Source: Seiridium cupressi
Lineage: Eukaryota; Ascomycota; Sordariomycetes; Amphisphaeriales; Sporocadaceae
Assembly (NCBI GenBank): GCA_036674765.1
Contig: JARVKI010000137.1
Span: 21,265 to 85,264 of the forward strand
Direction of reading: 5' to 3'
DNA: 64,000 nucleotides
Part shown: in pieces, positions 1 to 11,829 of the stretch
How the letters are laid out: every line of letters starts with the position of its first letter
How positions within the stretch are numbered: position 1 is the stretch's first letter
Translations under genes and position numbers: made by a program
Notes under the pieces: generated by a model
The model's database searches: none
What the model was told of the DNA's origin: nothing
Seen by the model: the letters and a program-made list of their open reading frames with translations, nothing else

Positions 1-1086
1 TGAAGGATCCGAAGAGGCATTTATCTGGAGTGTCTGCGATAACAAACACAGTACGAAGTTGACACATCAACAGCTCGAGAAGTTAGGAAAGTCATGGATG
101 GATCTGTGCTCAGTTCCCTGGAACGTGGTTGGTGCGTATGCGCTAAATTCTAATATGCCCACGCATGTGATAAGAATGCAAATTTGCTTGAGCTTAGTGA
201 CGCGGAAAATATATCAAATGTATATGACAAGGTACTAGAAATCCTGTTACTAAGCCCGAAAATGGTGGGCAGCAAGTAAGATGATCTTTTGAACGCCCCG
301 CAAAAGAACCGACAAACAGAATGGCAATAAGAAAGGCTGGGCCGAGACAAGCTCGAATTCGCAACCTCCGGAATCTACCCTGTTGGGCTCCTGGCGACTA
401 GGTTTTACCCATTCAGCCACTCAGCCAAAGCTTCGCAGCGTCCTGGGGAACGTCCCTGAGAGAAGGACAACTTAGGCCAATCTAATAAGGAAGGGCCTGC
501 GTACGTATCTCTACGCCGGCCAGTTACTTTCAAACATACGACAATGCGCAGGGCGTCAAGCCTGGGCATCATATCTTGTGATGCCGTCAGTTACTGTAAC
601 GACCTAGAAAATGGACTCCCATGTCTGGCCATCACCCACCGACGATGACATGACAAATACTTGCCTTGCTCAACCTTGGCCCAAACCAAGTCCTCCAGGG
701 GTGATTTCCCCTTTCTGGGACCATGATTCCATCCATATCAGGCTTCATAAAGACCATCGCAAAGTGTAAAGAAAAGAAGCCAGCAGCCGAGCCAGGAGGC
801 TTCACTGCAACGCATGTTTTCATTGTGGGAAGTATTGTGGTTTGGTAGTGCGACGAGGAATACATGCACAGAGTGAAAGAATGACCTAGACTAACATGGA
901 TATCCTGTATTACCAAGTTGATGGTCGAGTTTATTGCACGCGAGTCTATACGCAGTACTACCTTCTCTCTTTTTTTAATATGTCCAAAAGCAACTAACTG
1001 GTATCGTATGCGATGATTCATGATCACGATGTAGCCCTGCTTACCGTTGTTTCCAACTCTCCCCAGATAAGTTCCATATGGCTAAC
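1..1086. other. intergenic, no gene seen
   Basis: Downstream flank of the histidine kinase. Short open frames on both strands show no recognisable domain and no consistent splice structure. I see no RNA gene or repeat. Confidence 0.5.
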
Positions 1087-4000
1087 TTATGCTTGCTTCC
1101 GCTCCTCTAGTATATGTGAAAGCTCAGTGAGCTTCACCGGTTTAGCCAGAAACAAATCTATGCCGCTGGCGAACGCTTCTTGTTGGGCGCCAGCCGAGGC
1201 CAACCCAGTCAAAGCGTAGATTGTGCACCGAGAGAGTTTATTCTCTTGCTCGTGTGCACGCATTTCCCTCGTTGCTTCGAAACCATCCATGACTGGCATA
1301 GAAATATCCATAAACACACATTTATACGCCCCTTCGGCCTTCTTAAATGTTTCGAGAGCTTCAAGCCCATCAGACGCGGTGTCATAAGCATGTCCGAGCT
1401 TTTTCATGTAGGCCGAGAGGATCCTGAGGTTTATTGCATTGTCATCCACAAGTAGATAGTGAGCAATGCGAGCTTTCTTTTTAATTTCATGGACCTCTTC
1501 ATTATGGGGCGTGTCGGAACCTTCCTCTGATTGAGCACTTGATGCGTCTGTTGCACTTTCTGATGGAAGTTCCGTGTCTTCTGCTGATTCTTGTTCGGTT
1601 GTTGTAACGGAGATTGGGGGATCGTGCGTGTCAGACTCGGTGATCTGGTCGGAAGGACGTCTCGCAACTTCACCAAAAAATCCGTCTCCCAGATCTTTCA
1701 TTGGTGATAGACCAGCTGGTTCCGTGTGAGTGTACTCCGAAGCAGCCTGAGTAGACATCGAAGCCGCCTGAAGCTTAGTCCAGCGCCTGAAGCACTGGAG
1801 GAGTACTTTAGCAAGTTTCCGAGGACCAAGACTGCGAGTTTTATTAATGGGCTGTCTGGGGATTCATTGTGATAGACGTACGGTTGGGATATGAACTCTA
1901 CGATGCCGACCCCGGACTTGAGGTTGAATCTAGGAGAAGTCGCCATCTGCCGGGCAACTAGTGCACTGCGACATATGACGACGGTAGGTGTCGAGGTATC
2001 ACCACGATGCTTGTGGCGTAGTTGGTCCAAGAACCGGTCACCGCAAAGAATCAAGTCTGGGAGAAGTTCATTAGTCTCATGTGGTTGAATGGCATGCATA
2101 CGTAGCCAGTTCGTGCAAACATATAATAGCGTAGAATGTTCTCGTATCAGGGCTTTGTCTGCAATGCCTTTGGAAGACTCGTTGGAGGCAGTCGGGTAAC
2201 CTTTGATGGCGACGCGAAGTCCTTGAAGCTCAGTAATATATGCACGGAACTCTTCCTCCGATCCATCAGACAATACCGGGGCACCTGGCGAAGGAGCCAT
2301 TACCGGCTTCACGGGCAGTTTGACCACCAACGTAGAGCCTTCACCGACTTTGCTTTCTACGTTGATGTGGCCTCCTAACGTACTGACAATGCTCTTGACT
2401 AGACTCAGCCCAAGACCTGCACCAACAACCATGTTGTCCTCTTGCGCGAAAGGTTTGAAAAGCTGATGCCTGAGGAACTCTTGCCCAATCCCTCGACCGG
2501 AATCTGAAACGGCGATGGTGACGAGACGCAAACTCGAACGTGCATTGGGTACGGATTCCTGACCTAATCGTACTTCCACGAAGCCCTGATTAGTGAACTT
2601 GAGTGCGTTTCCCACGAGATTCATGAGAATCCGTCGAAGGGCGCCCGGTTGTGTTACAAAAGTCCAAGGCAGATTCGCATCGATGGACAGTGTAACAACA
2701 ACACCACCCAATGCAATTTGAATATCTCCAGCTCTGCCAGTACTTGAGGACATGGACTCTGCCGCCTGCATGCTGTCAAGTGTGCGTATCGAGTCTACGT
2801 CGGGATTTCCACTTTTCTTGTCTTCAACCATACGCATGACCGACATGGTTTGGAAACTATGGCCAGCAAATATGCTTTCGACAACCTGTTCCGCGATGAC
2901 ACCAACGTCGACATCCGAAGTCCTGCTCATCATACCAGTTTCGATAGACTGATTAGAATGTTCTAATGAGCCACGCCGTCGCCCAGCTCTGCCACTTTGT
3001 CGATCTGCGAGAGATTCTTGCTTGAACTTATTGATTTTGGTCCAGTCAAGCAGATGATCAATCGTACCCATCAGGGTTCTACAGCAATTCTCTATAGAGT
3101 TGAGGACGTCCCTTTGAAAGAGATCCAGTTCCGTGTCTTGGAGCAGCTCCGCCCCTAGCACCACCCCATGCAGTGGTGAGCGAAGTTCGTGGGACAAAGA
3201 ACCAAGAAGATCGGTCTTAGACTTGTTGACGAGGGCTTCCTGTGCCCGGTAGATTTCTGCCATGACAATACTGGCGAAAGCACTAAAGTAACTCAGTTCG
3301 CCCTCCGGCGTGAAAACGCGGCTCGAAGTTTTGGTGTAGATGAAACCGCCTGCAAACCAGCGCAGTCTATGTGAATCCCATACGGGCACAAATGCCACGC
3401 TTCGGGCTCCTGGAAACAGTTCAACGATTAACCTTGCTTCGTTGGTTTTCAAGAAGGATCGATCCTTTCTAGCTAGCCTCGACCGAGCCATTCCTTCCGC
3501 TATGTCTTTTGCTTGATCGGGAGACAAGGTCGTGGGACTGGTCTCTTCGCTTGAAGAATCGCTAGAAGAAAGCCCACCATTCTCGTCAAAGTTGAAAATC
3601 CTCCCTTTCGGATAACGCTTGATTAATTTGCTCAGAAGCTTCTCTGGTATTGCGGAGTGGCCCTGGGAAACGGGATTGCCATCTATGCTTGAAGTCGAGG
3701 AATTGGAGAAACCTAGAATGCGGCACGGCGTGTCTGTTCCCTTGGGCGATACCAGTGTCTGTGAGTCTTCACTACTAGAAGAAGAAGAACGATGGCCACT
3801 GCCCCGACTGACGCCGCCCCCAAAGGATGAGATGGAGGCATCTAGGAAAAGCGTCCCTTCAACTTCGATCGATTCTCTCAGTAAATTGGCAGCTTTGGAG
3901 AAGGTATGCTTTGCTGCTTTGATTTCAGGGTCTGTTTCAACATCCGAAAACCCAGGGCCAACGGACTTTTCAAAGGGAAACTCTGTGGATTTTGTGTCTT

Positions 4001-4904
4001 GAACACTTGTCGGGCTCGATAACTGGCCAATGTCGCTGGCCGGTCTTTGCTGTATAAGATCCTGCTGACGCGTGTTCAAGGCGCCTTCGGGCGTCGCATC
4101 ACTGTCTCTAAAAGATGCGGTGTTGGTGCTTCTTTGCCAACCGGACAGACTGGCTTCTCCCTCGACAAAAGTACCAACACCGCGAACCATTCGATCAGCC
4201 CGGCGATGGCTTTCTCTGGAACGTACCGACTCGAGATAATCCATGATGGTGCGGGAGACATCTTGCATCAAGGCTACGGACGTGGCATCGAGTACCTCGC
4301 GTGTCTCATCTCCGTAGATGCTCAAGACACCGATGTCGATGCCTTTGGGCGTCCGAATAGGAACACCTGCATATGATCGATGTGGCCAGGACTTGAAATA
4401 GGGATTTCCGCTGAGCCTTGGCGAAAGATCCGGGATAACAGAAAGCGGGAAGGCCTCGTCACCCTGGACTCTGGTGTCCTCGAACTTGCGAGAAACAATA
4501 TGCGTGCATATGGCCGATGAGCGTGGCACTGCTGTTCCACAGAGCAAGAGCGCCTCAGACTCTTGAGGGGCAGCGCCTGGTGAGAGGGTGAGATGAGGTG
4601 TGGCCTCAGCGATGACATACTGCCATTGCTGATCAAACAGGGATATAATGGCACGTGCAGCATTCAAGCGAAGGGCGACAAGCTCTGCTAGACCGGTGAG
4701 AATTGTGTCGCGCGATGAACGGAGCTTGGCTGGATCAGCCAGATTTGTAGGTGTTTGATACACTATATCGACAAGCTGAGCAGCAGCATACCTGTTTACG
4801 TTGGCCTGGATCAGAAAAGACGTTCACGTGGTGGAGACAGCGACGCTGACTCACTTGAACGTTTCCCTTTCGCGGGCAGCCTCTGAGGGCGCCTTAACAG
4901 CCAT
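1087..4904 (-). CDS. GAF-domain hybrid histidine kinase
   Basis: Two-component phosphorelay sensor, 1234 residues. My model has three exons: 4855-4904, 1882-4791 and 1087-1831, with introns of 63 and 50 nt. The ATG at 4904 starts MAVKAPSEAARERETFKY; the second exon alone would have only a GTG start. Removing the GTACGT...GCAG intron at 1832-1881 restores the receiver-linker motif LGPRKLA and joins what otherwise looks like two genes. Order: GAF-like sensor (about 40-200, with LRLNAARAIISLFD and YVIAEAT); a low-complexity Ser/Thr linker; the dimerisation/phosphoacceptor box SHELRSPLHG (His near 551); an HATPase with N box NLVGNALKF and G box DSGRGIG; a C-terminal receiver with DDN and FMDISMPVMDG (phospho-Asp near 1162). 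All key residues are present. No transmembrane segment is visible, so it is likely soluble. Histidine kinase class is not assigned; signal unknown. Confidence 0.93.
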
Positions 4905-7238
4905 GGCTGCTTGGGTTGGGCGATGACAGCCTATGCAGCGAGAGCAACGGATGCGAAGGAAGGGTGTTACACCGACGGGACCGAAGTCGAGTCGCAAAGC
5001 CAGGAAAGAATGCGCGACTTCCAAACATCCTGGAATGGGCTACCGGCGCAGCAAGTGGACGCGCAGTGTTCACCCAGTTCAGAATGCTGGAGCCATTTGG
5101 GAAGCCTGGTGATCGGTAGGCTGTCGGGTTGTCTGACAAGGCTTGACTTGAAGACGCATGAGAGGCGCTGCGGTGGCAAGGTCTGAAGGGGAGAAGGTAA
5201 CCTAAAGCCGAGATGTAATGGAAATGTGGATGGCAGATGGGATTGTGAAGCAAAGCACAAATCACCATGCTCGAGACAGGAGATCAGCCCTTATCCCTTC
5301 TTTGCCCCTCCAGTGGATTGGCCGGCAGCATTCCACTACCATGGATGCAGGCGCACGCCCGCACGGCCGCACGGAGCGGGGCTTCAAACTGCATGTGCCT
5401 TTAGGCATGTAGCGTCTGCACTAGGTACACAAACCTTACACTAAAAACGGCATCGCGTGCGCCCCGGCCCTCGAGCTTATCCGGTAGGTTATCTAGCAGC
5501 TTCTCGCCTGCCGGTGATCTTTTTGTATCCATAATCTTCCAGGTCTGTAGCGAAATTTGTTGTTGTTATATTCACGATTCCCGCCGCTCCTATACTCAGA
5601 GGGACGGACGTGTGTACATTGTACGGTGATCGGTTGACGGACCACCCTAACCCCATCGCAGCAGATCAAACTCAGATGATCGATTGTGCTATGCGGTTCC
5701 ATAAAAGACCCTAATCTGGTTCTAGACTCTGTGATTTGCGGCTACCCCTGTCAAGGGCCAATGCCACAGCGCATTTGACGCACGAAAGGTGGTACATTGT
5801 AGGATTCGGGATCTTGGGACAGCAGCATCGCATCTCCCCTCTGCCCTTTTCCTTTCACGCAAAGACAAGCTTGATAAACAGCCATCGACCCCAAAATCTA
5901 CCCTTACTCCGTATATGTTTAAGGCCGTTGTCCACAGGGTCATTCGATGATTGTCTCAAACCTCTATTGTTGTGGTAGTCCTGCGAAAGGCATGCTGTTG
6001 CGCTGAGTCGACTTCACGCCTGAACTTCGTGTCCACCACAACGCCTAGGCTTGTATATCCAGGCACGCCCACATTGGATCGCTTGCAGGTGTACCAATTT
6101 GTCGCAACACCAACCTCATCGAGCTCGGTTATTCAGACGATTTCGGACTGATTACCTAGCCACATATGTATCAGTTCTTAACATCTCCTAACGGGGGCTT
6201 TCCATCTGCCATACTTGCCGGCAGCCGGACAGTTCGCCCTAATCATAGTGGACGACAGTGGGGTCTACGCACGCGAGACGCAATTCCGATGTCGACAACC
6301 CGAGAAGAGCTGTGCTTTTCTAACGCAGGTTTCTTTACACCCGACACACCGGTAGATGCGAACGACCCATAGATGTCATGTCGCGATATTCTCCAGGTCA
6401 GATATTGCAAGTCTTGCAGTGCGGGTAACCTTTGTTATCAAACCCGCCTGACTTTGATTTCAACTTCCACACGTGGGGCCATGCGTGAAGTTAAGCATCT
6501 GTGCGACACTCAGCCCCCAATCAGCAACTGCGGAAACCCACCGAACGCCTTTCTTTCAAGGATGACGTTGACACCAGGCTACATGTTGCCGCCGGTACGT
6601 ACAAAATCTCTCACCGCAGGGTTAGCTGTAGCCGGAAAGAAACGCCCGGGACCACATTAAGCGTTCATCTTCAAGGTCTAATTGGAGCCAATCATGCTGA
6701 GGCACCCCTTGGGGCTCACTATGAAATTTGCCTTCCAGCATGCCTAGCCACTCTGAATCCTGACATGGGGGTTGCACTAATTTCTACTCCCGCAGTAGTA
6801 CCACTGACTATATTCCGCCACCTTCCCACGATGCTGGTCGTTGTTCGGTGTTATAGTATGTAAGGTGCATTCCCATGATCCAATTCAAATTCCTTGGCGC
6901 CGATGTTGTATATTCACAATGCCCCCTTAGAGAATGACCTGATTCTTCTGGACATGGCGACTGGTCGACAGCAATAACGTTCATCCCGACTTGCGGGATC
7001 GAATATCTCTGCCCATGTACTCGCGCCTTCAGTTCATTTATCGTTGCTCCCTATATAGGAGAGATCTTGATATGCGACCCCATCTCTCAGCGCCATATTA
7101 CCAAATCAACCAGTCAGCCACTATTAGGTGGTGTCGAGGGTTGAATCGAACTTCAACATTACGCTTCTGGCTGCCCACCCACTGCCTGAAATATTGTGCC
7201 TGGACAACCGCCCTCCAGCACATTGGGCTACCATTTTC
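4905..7238. other. long divergent intergenic region
   Basis: About 2.3 kb shared by the outward-facing histidine kinase and white collar-1 genes. CCAAT pentamers lie at 6517-6521 and 6688-6692, with a reverse copy at 6681-6685. No supported coding exon was found. It may hold a long 5' leader for the photoreceptor gene. Confidence 0.4.
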
Positions 7239-9702
7239 ATGCCGGGCTCACTTCTGTAAGTAGGAGGGCCGACCTCTAACCGTGGACCGAAGTCTCAACT
7301 ACTTCAGTATGAATGATGGCTATTCAGCCAGTGGTCTAGCGGCCGGAGAAGATCAGGAAGCAGAGCTCGGAGAACTATTTAAACAGGGCTATACACCCCC
7401 CTGCGGTCCCCAATATTTGACTTCATTTTCCGAGTTTCTTACAATAACCAACTCACACGAGCCCAACGATGGCTCCTCCAAATTTCTTGGCCAATCGTGC
7501 CAATTCGGTTACTTTCTTAATGACACATCACTTTCCATGGCCGAAATCGAGGCGAATACATCAGCCTGGCTCGCTCAATCCCAGACGACTCAATGGCCAA
7601 ACGCTGTAGGAAAAGCGTCAGGAGACAATGGGTGTATATTTGGTACTCAGTATATGGGTCCTGTCGACCTACCAGCTTTTCCCAACAGCGTTGCTATACA
7701 TCAGCAAGAAGTCGAGCGACATTCGAACCCCTTAGTCCGGGAAGAAGTGGGTTGCGATCAGCCCGCGTGTCTCCCACAATCTTCAACTGACGCTTGCTCG
7801 AATCGTTCCCATGGTCAACTTGAACTCCGTTCAACCCCCTTTGAAATTGGCCAGGCAATGCAAATGGTTGCCACTCGTCGCGAACCGCTGTACGACCTCA
7901 ACATTACAGGGATCTCTCAGTCCTTCGTTGTTACCGATGCATGGCAGGCAGATATGCCTATCATATATGCGTCCGATGGCTTTGAGGAACTGACGGGTTA
8001 TCATAGCCGAGAAGTAATAGGAAGAAACTGTCGCTTCCTCCAATCCCGGAATGGTATCGTCCAAGCTGGTGCTGCCCGCCAATACATGAGCAGCACCTCT
8101 GCGTGTCAGTTGAAAGAGAAGATTGTCATGGGAAGGGAGGTGCAACAAGTCATCATGAATTTCAGGAAGAGTGGCGAAGACGTGGTCAACTTACTGACGC
8201 TTATCCCGATTCCTTGGGATGAATCCGATGGGATAAGGTTCTGGTTCGGGTTTCAGACCGATATGTCCAGGAGTCGTCCCCCTTTAAGTGTATCGCTGCG
8301 TCCTGACGGCAGGAGCTCTCTTCTATGTCGTAGGAAGGCGCTGGTTAGACCTTGTGACGACTCAGCTACAGCTGAAGCTGGTTGCAACCCAGGAGAGTCG
8401 GTCGCGAGAGATGCAGAGGCAACCGACACACCCGACGGAATAGAATTGGCATCCATCGGTGCTGGCTCACAGGCTGTTGCTATGGATCAACACCTGGAGT
8501 CAGAGGAATTTTCCAACCTTTTAGAGGACCTTATGAACGGCGGTGGAAAATGTAATATGTTCGATACCCCCGCGTGGAATCACGCGCTTCTGGAAAATCT
8601 GGACGATTTGGTTCAAGTTCTTTCGCCGAAGGGTACAATCGTTTACGCGTCACCATCATGGCAACGCCTAGGCTACAGTTCAGCACTTCTCCTCGGGACC
8701 TCAGTCAGAACGATATGCCATCCATCAGACATAACACCTGTCATGCGTAAGCTGAAAAATGCCCAAGCTGGTAGGAAGTTTGACATGGTCTTTCGGATAA
8801 GGCAACAGCAAGGTGGCTATTCATGGATCAACAATTGCGGCTCTACATGGAACGACGGTGGGCGCAAATGGATAGTTCTGGCAGGCCGCACCATGGACAT
8901 GTCCACACTAAGCCAGGGGCTTCTCGACCAGAGCGGCGGCTTGGGGGATCGTGATATCTGGATGAAGCTATCGAGCTCGGGTTTAATACTCTCCGTGTTC
9001 CCTACTCATCCAGCTCTTGGTGTTTCCGCGGAGGAGCTTGTTGGCACAAGTGTACAGGATCTGATCTCACCTTCTCTACCTTCCGATGCGCCGCAGCTGT
9101 TTGGCCAATTGCTGTGCAAGGTAGGAGGTGATAATGCTACCTCTGCCACCGTTGTAATACGGAGCGCGAGAGGCCACAACCTCCATTTTGACCTCACACT
9201 TCACCCCGGACCAACTAATGGGTCTGCCAAGCCATACTTCTTGCTTGCACACTGCCGCATGGCCAAGTCTTCCAGGCGTAAAAGTCCGTCTTCGACTCTC
9301 TTGTTTTCGAGAGCCCTGCCTGACCATGTTCTAGGGGGTTCAGGGCAGAGTTCAACTACAGACCCCACTTACGAGCGCTCTTGCCCCCAGAGCCTGCCCC
9401 CCGACGATAACCTCTTTGCGGAACTCGAGGCAGACCGGTGTGGAGTTTGGCAGTACGAGCTTCACCAGCTGGAAACAGAGAATGCCGCGCTCAAGCTCGA
9501 GTTGCAGGAGTTACAGAAACTCTCGAAACAGCGCAAGCGCTCCCGGGCCTCTGGTAAACCCTTTCGCGGGTGTGCAAATTGCCACACGCGGCAGACACCC
9601 GAGTGGCGCCGCGGCCCTAGTGGCGAGCGAGACCTTTGCAACTCATGCGGTCTCAGGTGGTCCAAATCAGTTCGCAAGCACGCTGCGAATCGGCCCGGGT
9701 AA
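7239..9702 (+). CDS. wc-1: white collar-1-type LOV/PAS/GATA blue-light regulator
   Basis: Blue-light receptor and transcription factor, 803 residues in my model. Exon 1 is only 17 nt (7239-7255, ATG encoding MPGSL). A GTAAGT...CTAAC...TTCAG intron follows at 7256-7307, then exon 2 at 7308-9702. If that exon is wrong, the first ATG in exon 2 is 7309, giving nearly the same protein. The LOV domain (about 200-327) has the flavin-adduct motif GRNCRFLQ with the photoactive Cys near 247 and the WC-1-type strand NLLTLIPIPWD. Two more PAS-like segments follow (about 430-545 and 555-660). The C-terminal GATA-type finger (761-785) reads CANCHTRQTPEWRRGPSG then CNSC. Neurospora WC-1 is about 1167 residues with poly-Gln; this protein is shorter and has no poly-Gln tract. 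In the family it works with WC-2, which is not in this window. Confidence 0.93.
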
Positions 9703-10425
9703 AGTTATATTTGCTATGCAGGAACATAAATGTTTGAAAAACTTCGATGGGCAAGTAACAAGGGGCTCCGGAGCTTTGCTCACCAAGCGTCTGAGTAAAG
9801 AAGGTTTCACAGGCCCAGGAGCTCGGTATATTGGTGATGTTTTCTACTTTTGAGATGAGCATGGCGAAATGTTGGGAAATTTCGCTCTTGCTACAACACT
9901 GATATGTCCGAGTCCACACACCGGCTCTATCCAATGTTTTATTTTATCGTCGAGTCCATCCATAGACTTGCAGGCCACATGATCAGCAGCTGACGCAGGG
10001 CCTCTCTCTTTGGTTACGGTACTATATCCTTTGCTCGAATTTGCATTCCACGACGTCAAGTCTTTAACCCTGCTCGGAGCGGACACCTATTTGGAGCGAC
10101 ATAGAGTGGGATGCATATCGCGGTGATTTGTCTTCACAAATTTTGGTGACTGTTCAAGAAGATTTCGTAAGCGCTCAGTCTTCTAGGGGCGATCATGATA
10201 CCCTAGTATAATCCTCGCTATGCATGTCAAACCAACGGAACTACAATTTTACACCTGCGTGTGGCCACTGGTAAGACCAAGTCCCCAGTAGAATTGAGGA
10301 AGGATCATGTAGGCCCCCCATAGAGTTCATGCCGTGGTTCCACAACTGTTGCGACTTGAACTGGTTAAATGTAGTACTTAGACTACGTCTAATGACCCGG
10401 TATTCTGTTCCTGAGCCTAGAGATC
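9703..10425. other. intergenic, convergent 3' flanks
   Basis: Lies between the 3' ends of the white collar-1 and isochorismatase genes. Only short frames with no recognisable content. Confidence 0.5.
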
Positions 10426-11217
10426 TCATATCTTACTACTCAACAGCGCGCCAAGAGCCGCTTTCGTATCATCACCAGTCTGCTTGACCAACTTCACGAT
10501 GTCTCTGAACTCGTCGATGCCGGCGTCTCCAATGCACTCATACAGCCAGCTCTCGCTGGTGGTCACGACGGCACCCTCCTTCCGCAGACGGTCCAGCGCG
10601 ACCGGGATCTCCTCCCTGTTGCAGCTGCTCACGCCGTCCGCCAGCACGTAGACCTTGTGGCCGTTGGCCAGCAGGTCCAGCGTCGTCTGCGTCACGCAGA
10701 TGTGGCTCTCGATGCCGACGATGACGACCTCGGACGGCGCCGACGACTGGAAGTGCTTGCTCACGTCTGGCATCCACATGCTAAAGTAGGTCTTGTCGAC
10801 GTCGGCCACGGCCTTCTCTACCAGAGGCTTCAGCTCCGACACTGTGTCGCCTAGCTTGGCTCTGTTCTGGGTCGTGACGTAAACCGGGATATCGAGTATC
10901 TGCGCCGCGCGGAGGACTTTCTGGGAGGTCAGGAGACTGGGCTCGGTCAGTTCTGGGCGAATGTTTTGGTCAGTCTCAGAAGAGAGGATTTGTTACACTT
11001 TATCGAAACTCCAGATAGCCTTGCGGAACTTCTCTTGGATATCACAGACACTGTGAGATAGATAATCAGTCCTAATTGGTGGTTCTTAGTATGCATCGGA
11101 GTATGCCTCACAAGATAGCCGGTCTCTCTGCTAAACGTCAGTCCACATTCAACTTCCGTTTCGATCATGTGGCAACCTACGAAGGCGTCGTTGGGGTGCC
11201 CCCTGTTTGTCGGCCAT
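10426..11217 (-). CDS. isochorismatase-fold cysteine hydrolase
   Basis: Small cysteine hydrolase of the isochorismatase/nicotinamidase superfamily, 206 residues. My model has four exons: 11181-11217, 11112-11130, 10997-11050 and 10426-10936. Exon 2 is a 19-nt micro-exon; without it the start codon cannot be joined in frame to the conserved IFVCDIQEKFR strand. The family triad is complete: Asp22 in CDIQ, Lys85 in DKTYFSMW and Cys117 in GIESHICVTQT. The cis-peptide loop GIESH is also present. The sequence resembles the fungal/animal ISOC1-type group, for which the physiological substrate is usually unknown, so I give no specific reaction. No signal peptide or organelle signal is evident. The 3' end faces white collar-1; the Zn2Cys6 regulator is next upstream. 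Confidence 0.9.
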
Positions 11218-11829
11218 GATGCTGATAAGCCTCGGCTGAGGTAGAGTAAACCGTAAGCGCAGATTTGACCTAGCTGGTCGAAGAGAGTAGGAGCAAAGGC
11301 TTGGCGTCGCTTTCAGGATATTCATAGGCTACAAGAACGCTTTGAGAAAGTTGCCCTGGAATTTTCTTGAAAGATTGACCGGAGAATACGTTCTCTGAAG
11401 TGAATCGATCCCGAGTTTCGGGCGAGGCGAATCCAAGCAGAGCTGGAGCACGAAAGAGGCGTCGCGGGGCAGCGGATGCGGGGGTGGGGCCAGAGAAAAG
11501 CACCCGCACTATCTACATCCACATATTGTATACTGCGTACGGGAGAGTTTGGGGTCGTGAAATTAGTCATACTCGCGACTGAGCACGAGCGCGCCTCTAT
11601 TCGCTACATTTCTTAATAGTTACCATAGCTGATAGGTGGTCGTCGATAGCTACTCCTTCGCGGGCTTGACACCGGTCATATGTCAAGCGCTTTCGGATAT
11701 GAGAACGTAGACTGGGCCGAGCTGTTGTTGGCATATCAGAGTGGAGGAGTATTGTACTTTTGGCTATCGGTAAGCTCAAGTAGGTATATAGGGCAGTCTC
11801 GGAGGCGCAAGAGAGCCAACATGAATTAT
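11218..11829. other. intergenic
   Basis: Promoter side of the isochorismatase gene and 3' side of the Zn2Cys6 gene, both on the minus strand. No supported gene or repeat seen. Confidence 0.45.

Noticed and set aside
1698..4763. Histidine kinase and receiver as two separate genes
   Set aside because: A 50-nt GTACGT...GCAG intron at 1832-1881 joins them in frame and restores the LGPRKLA motif, so one hybrid kinase is preferred.
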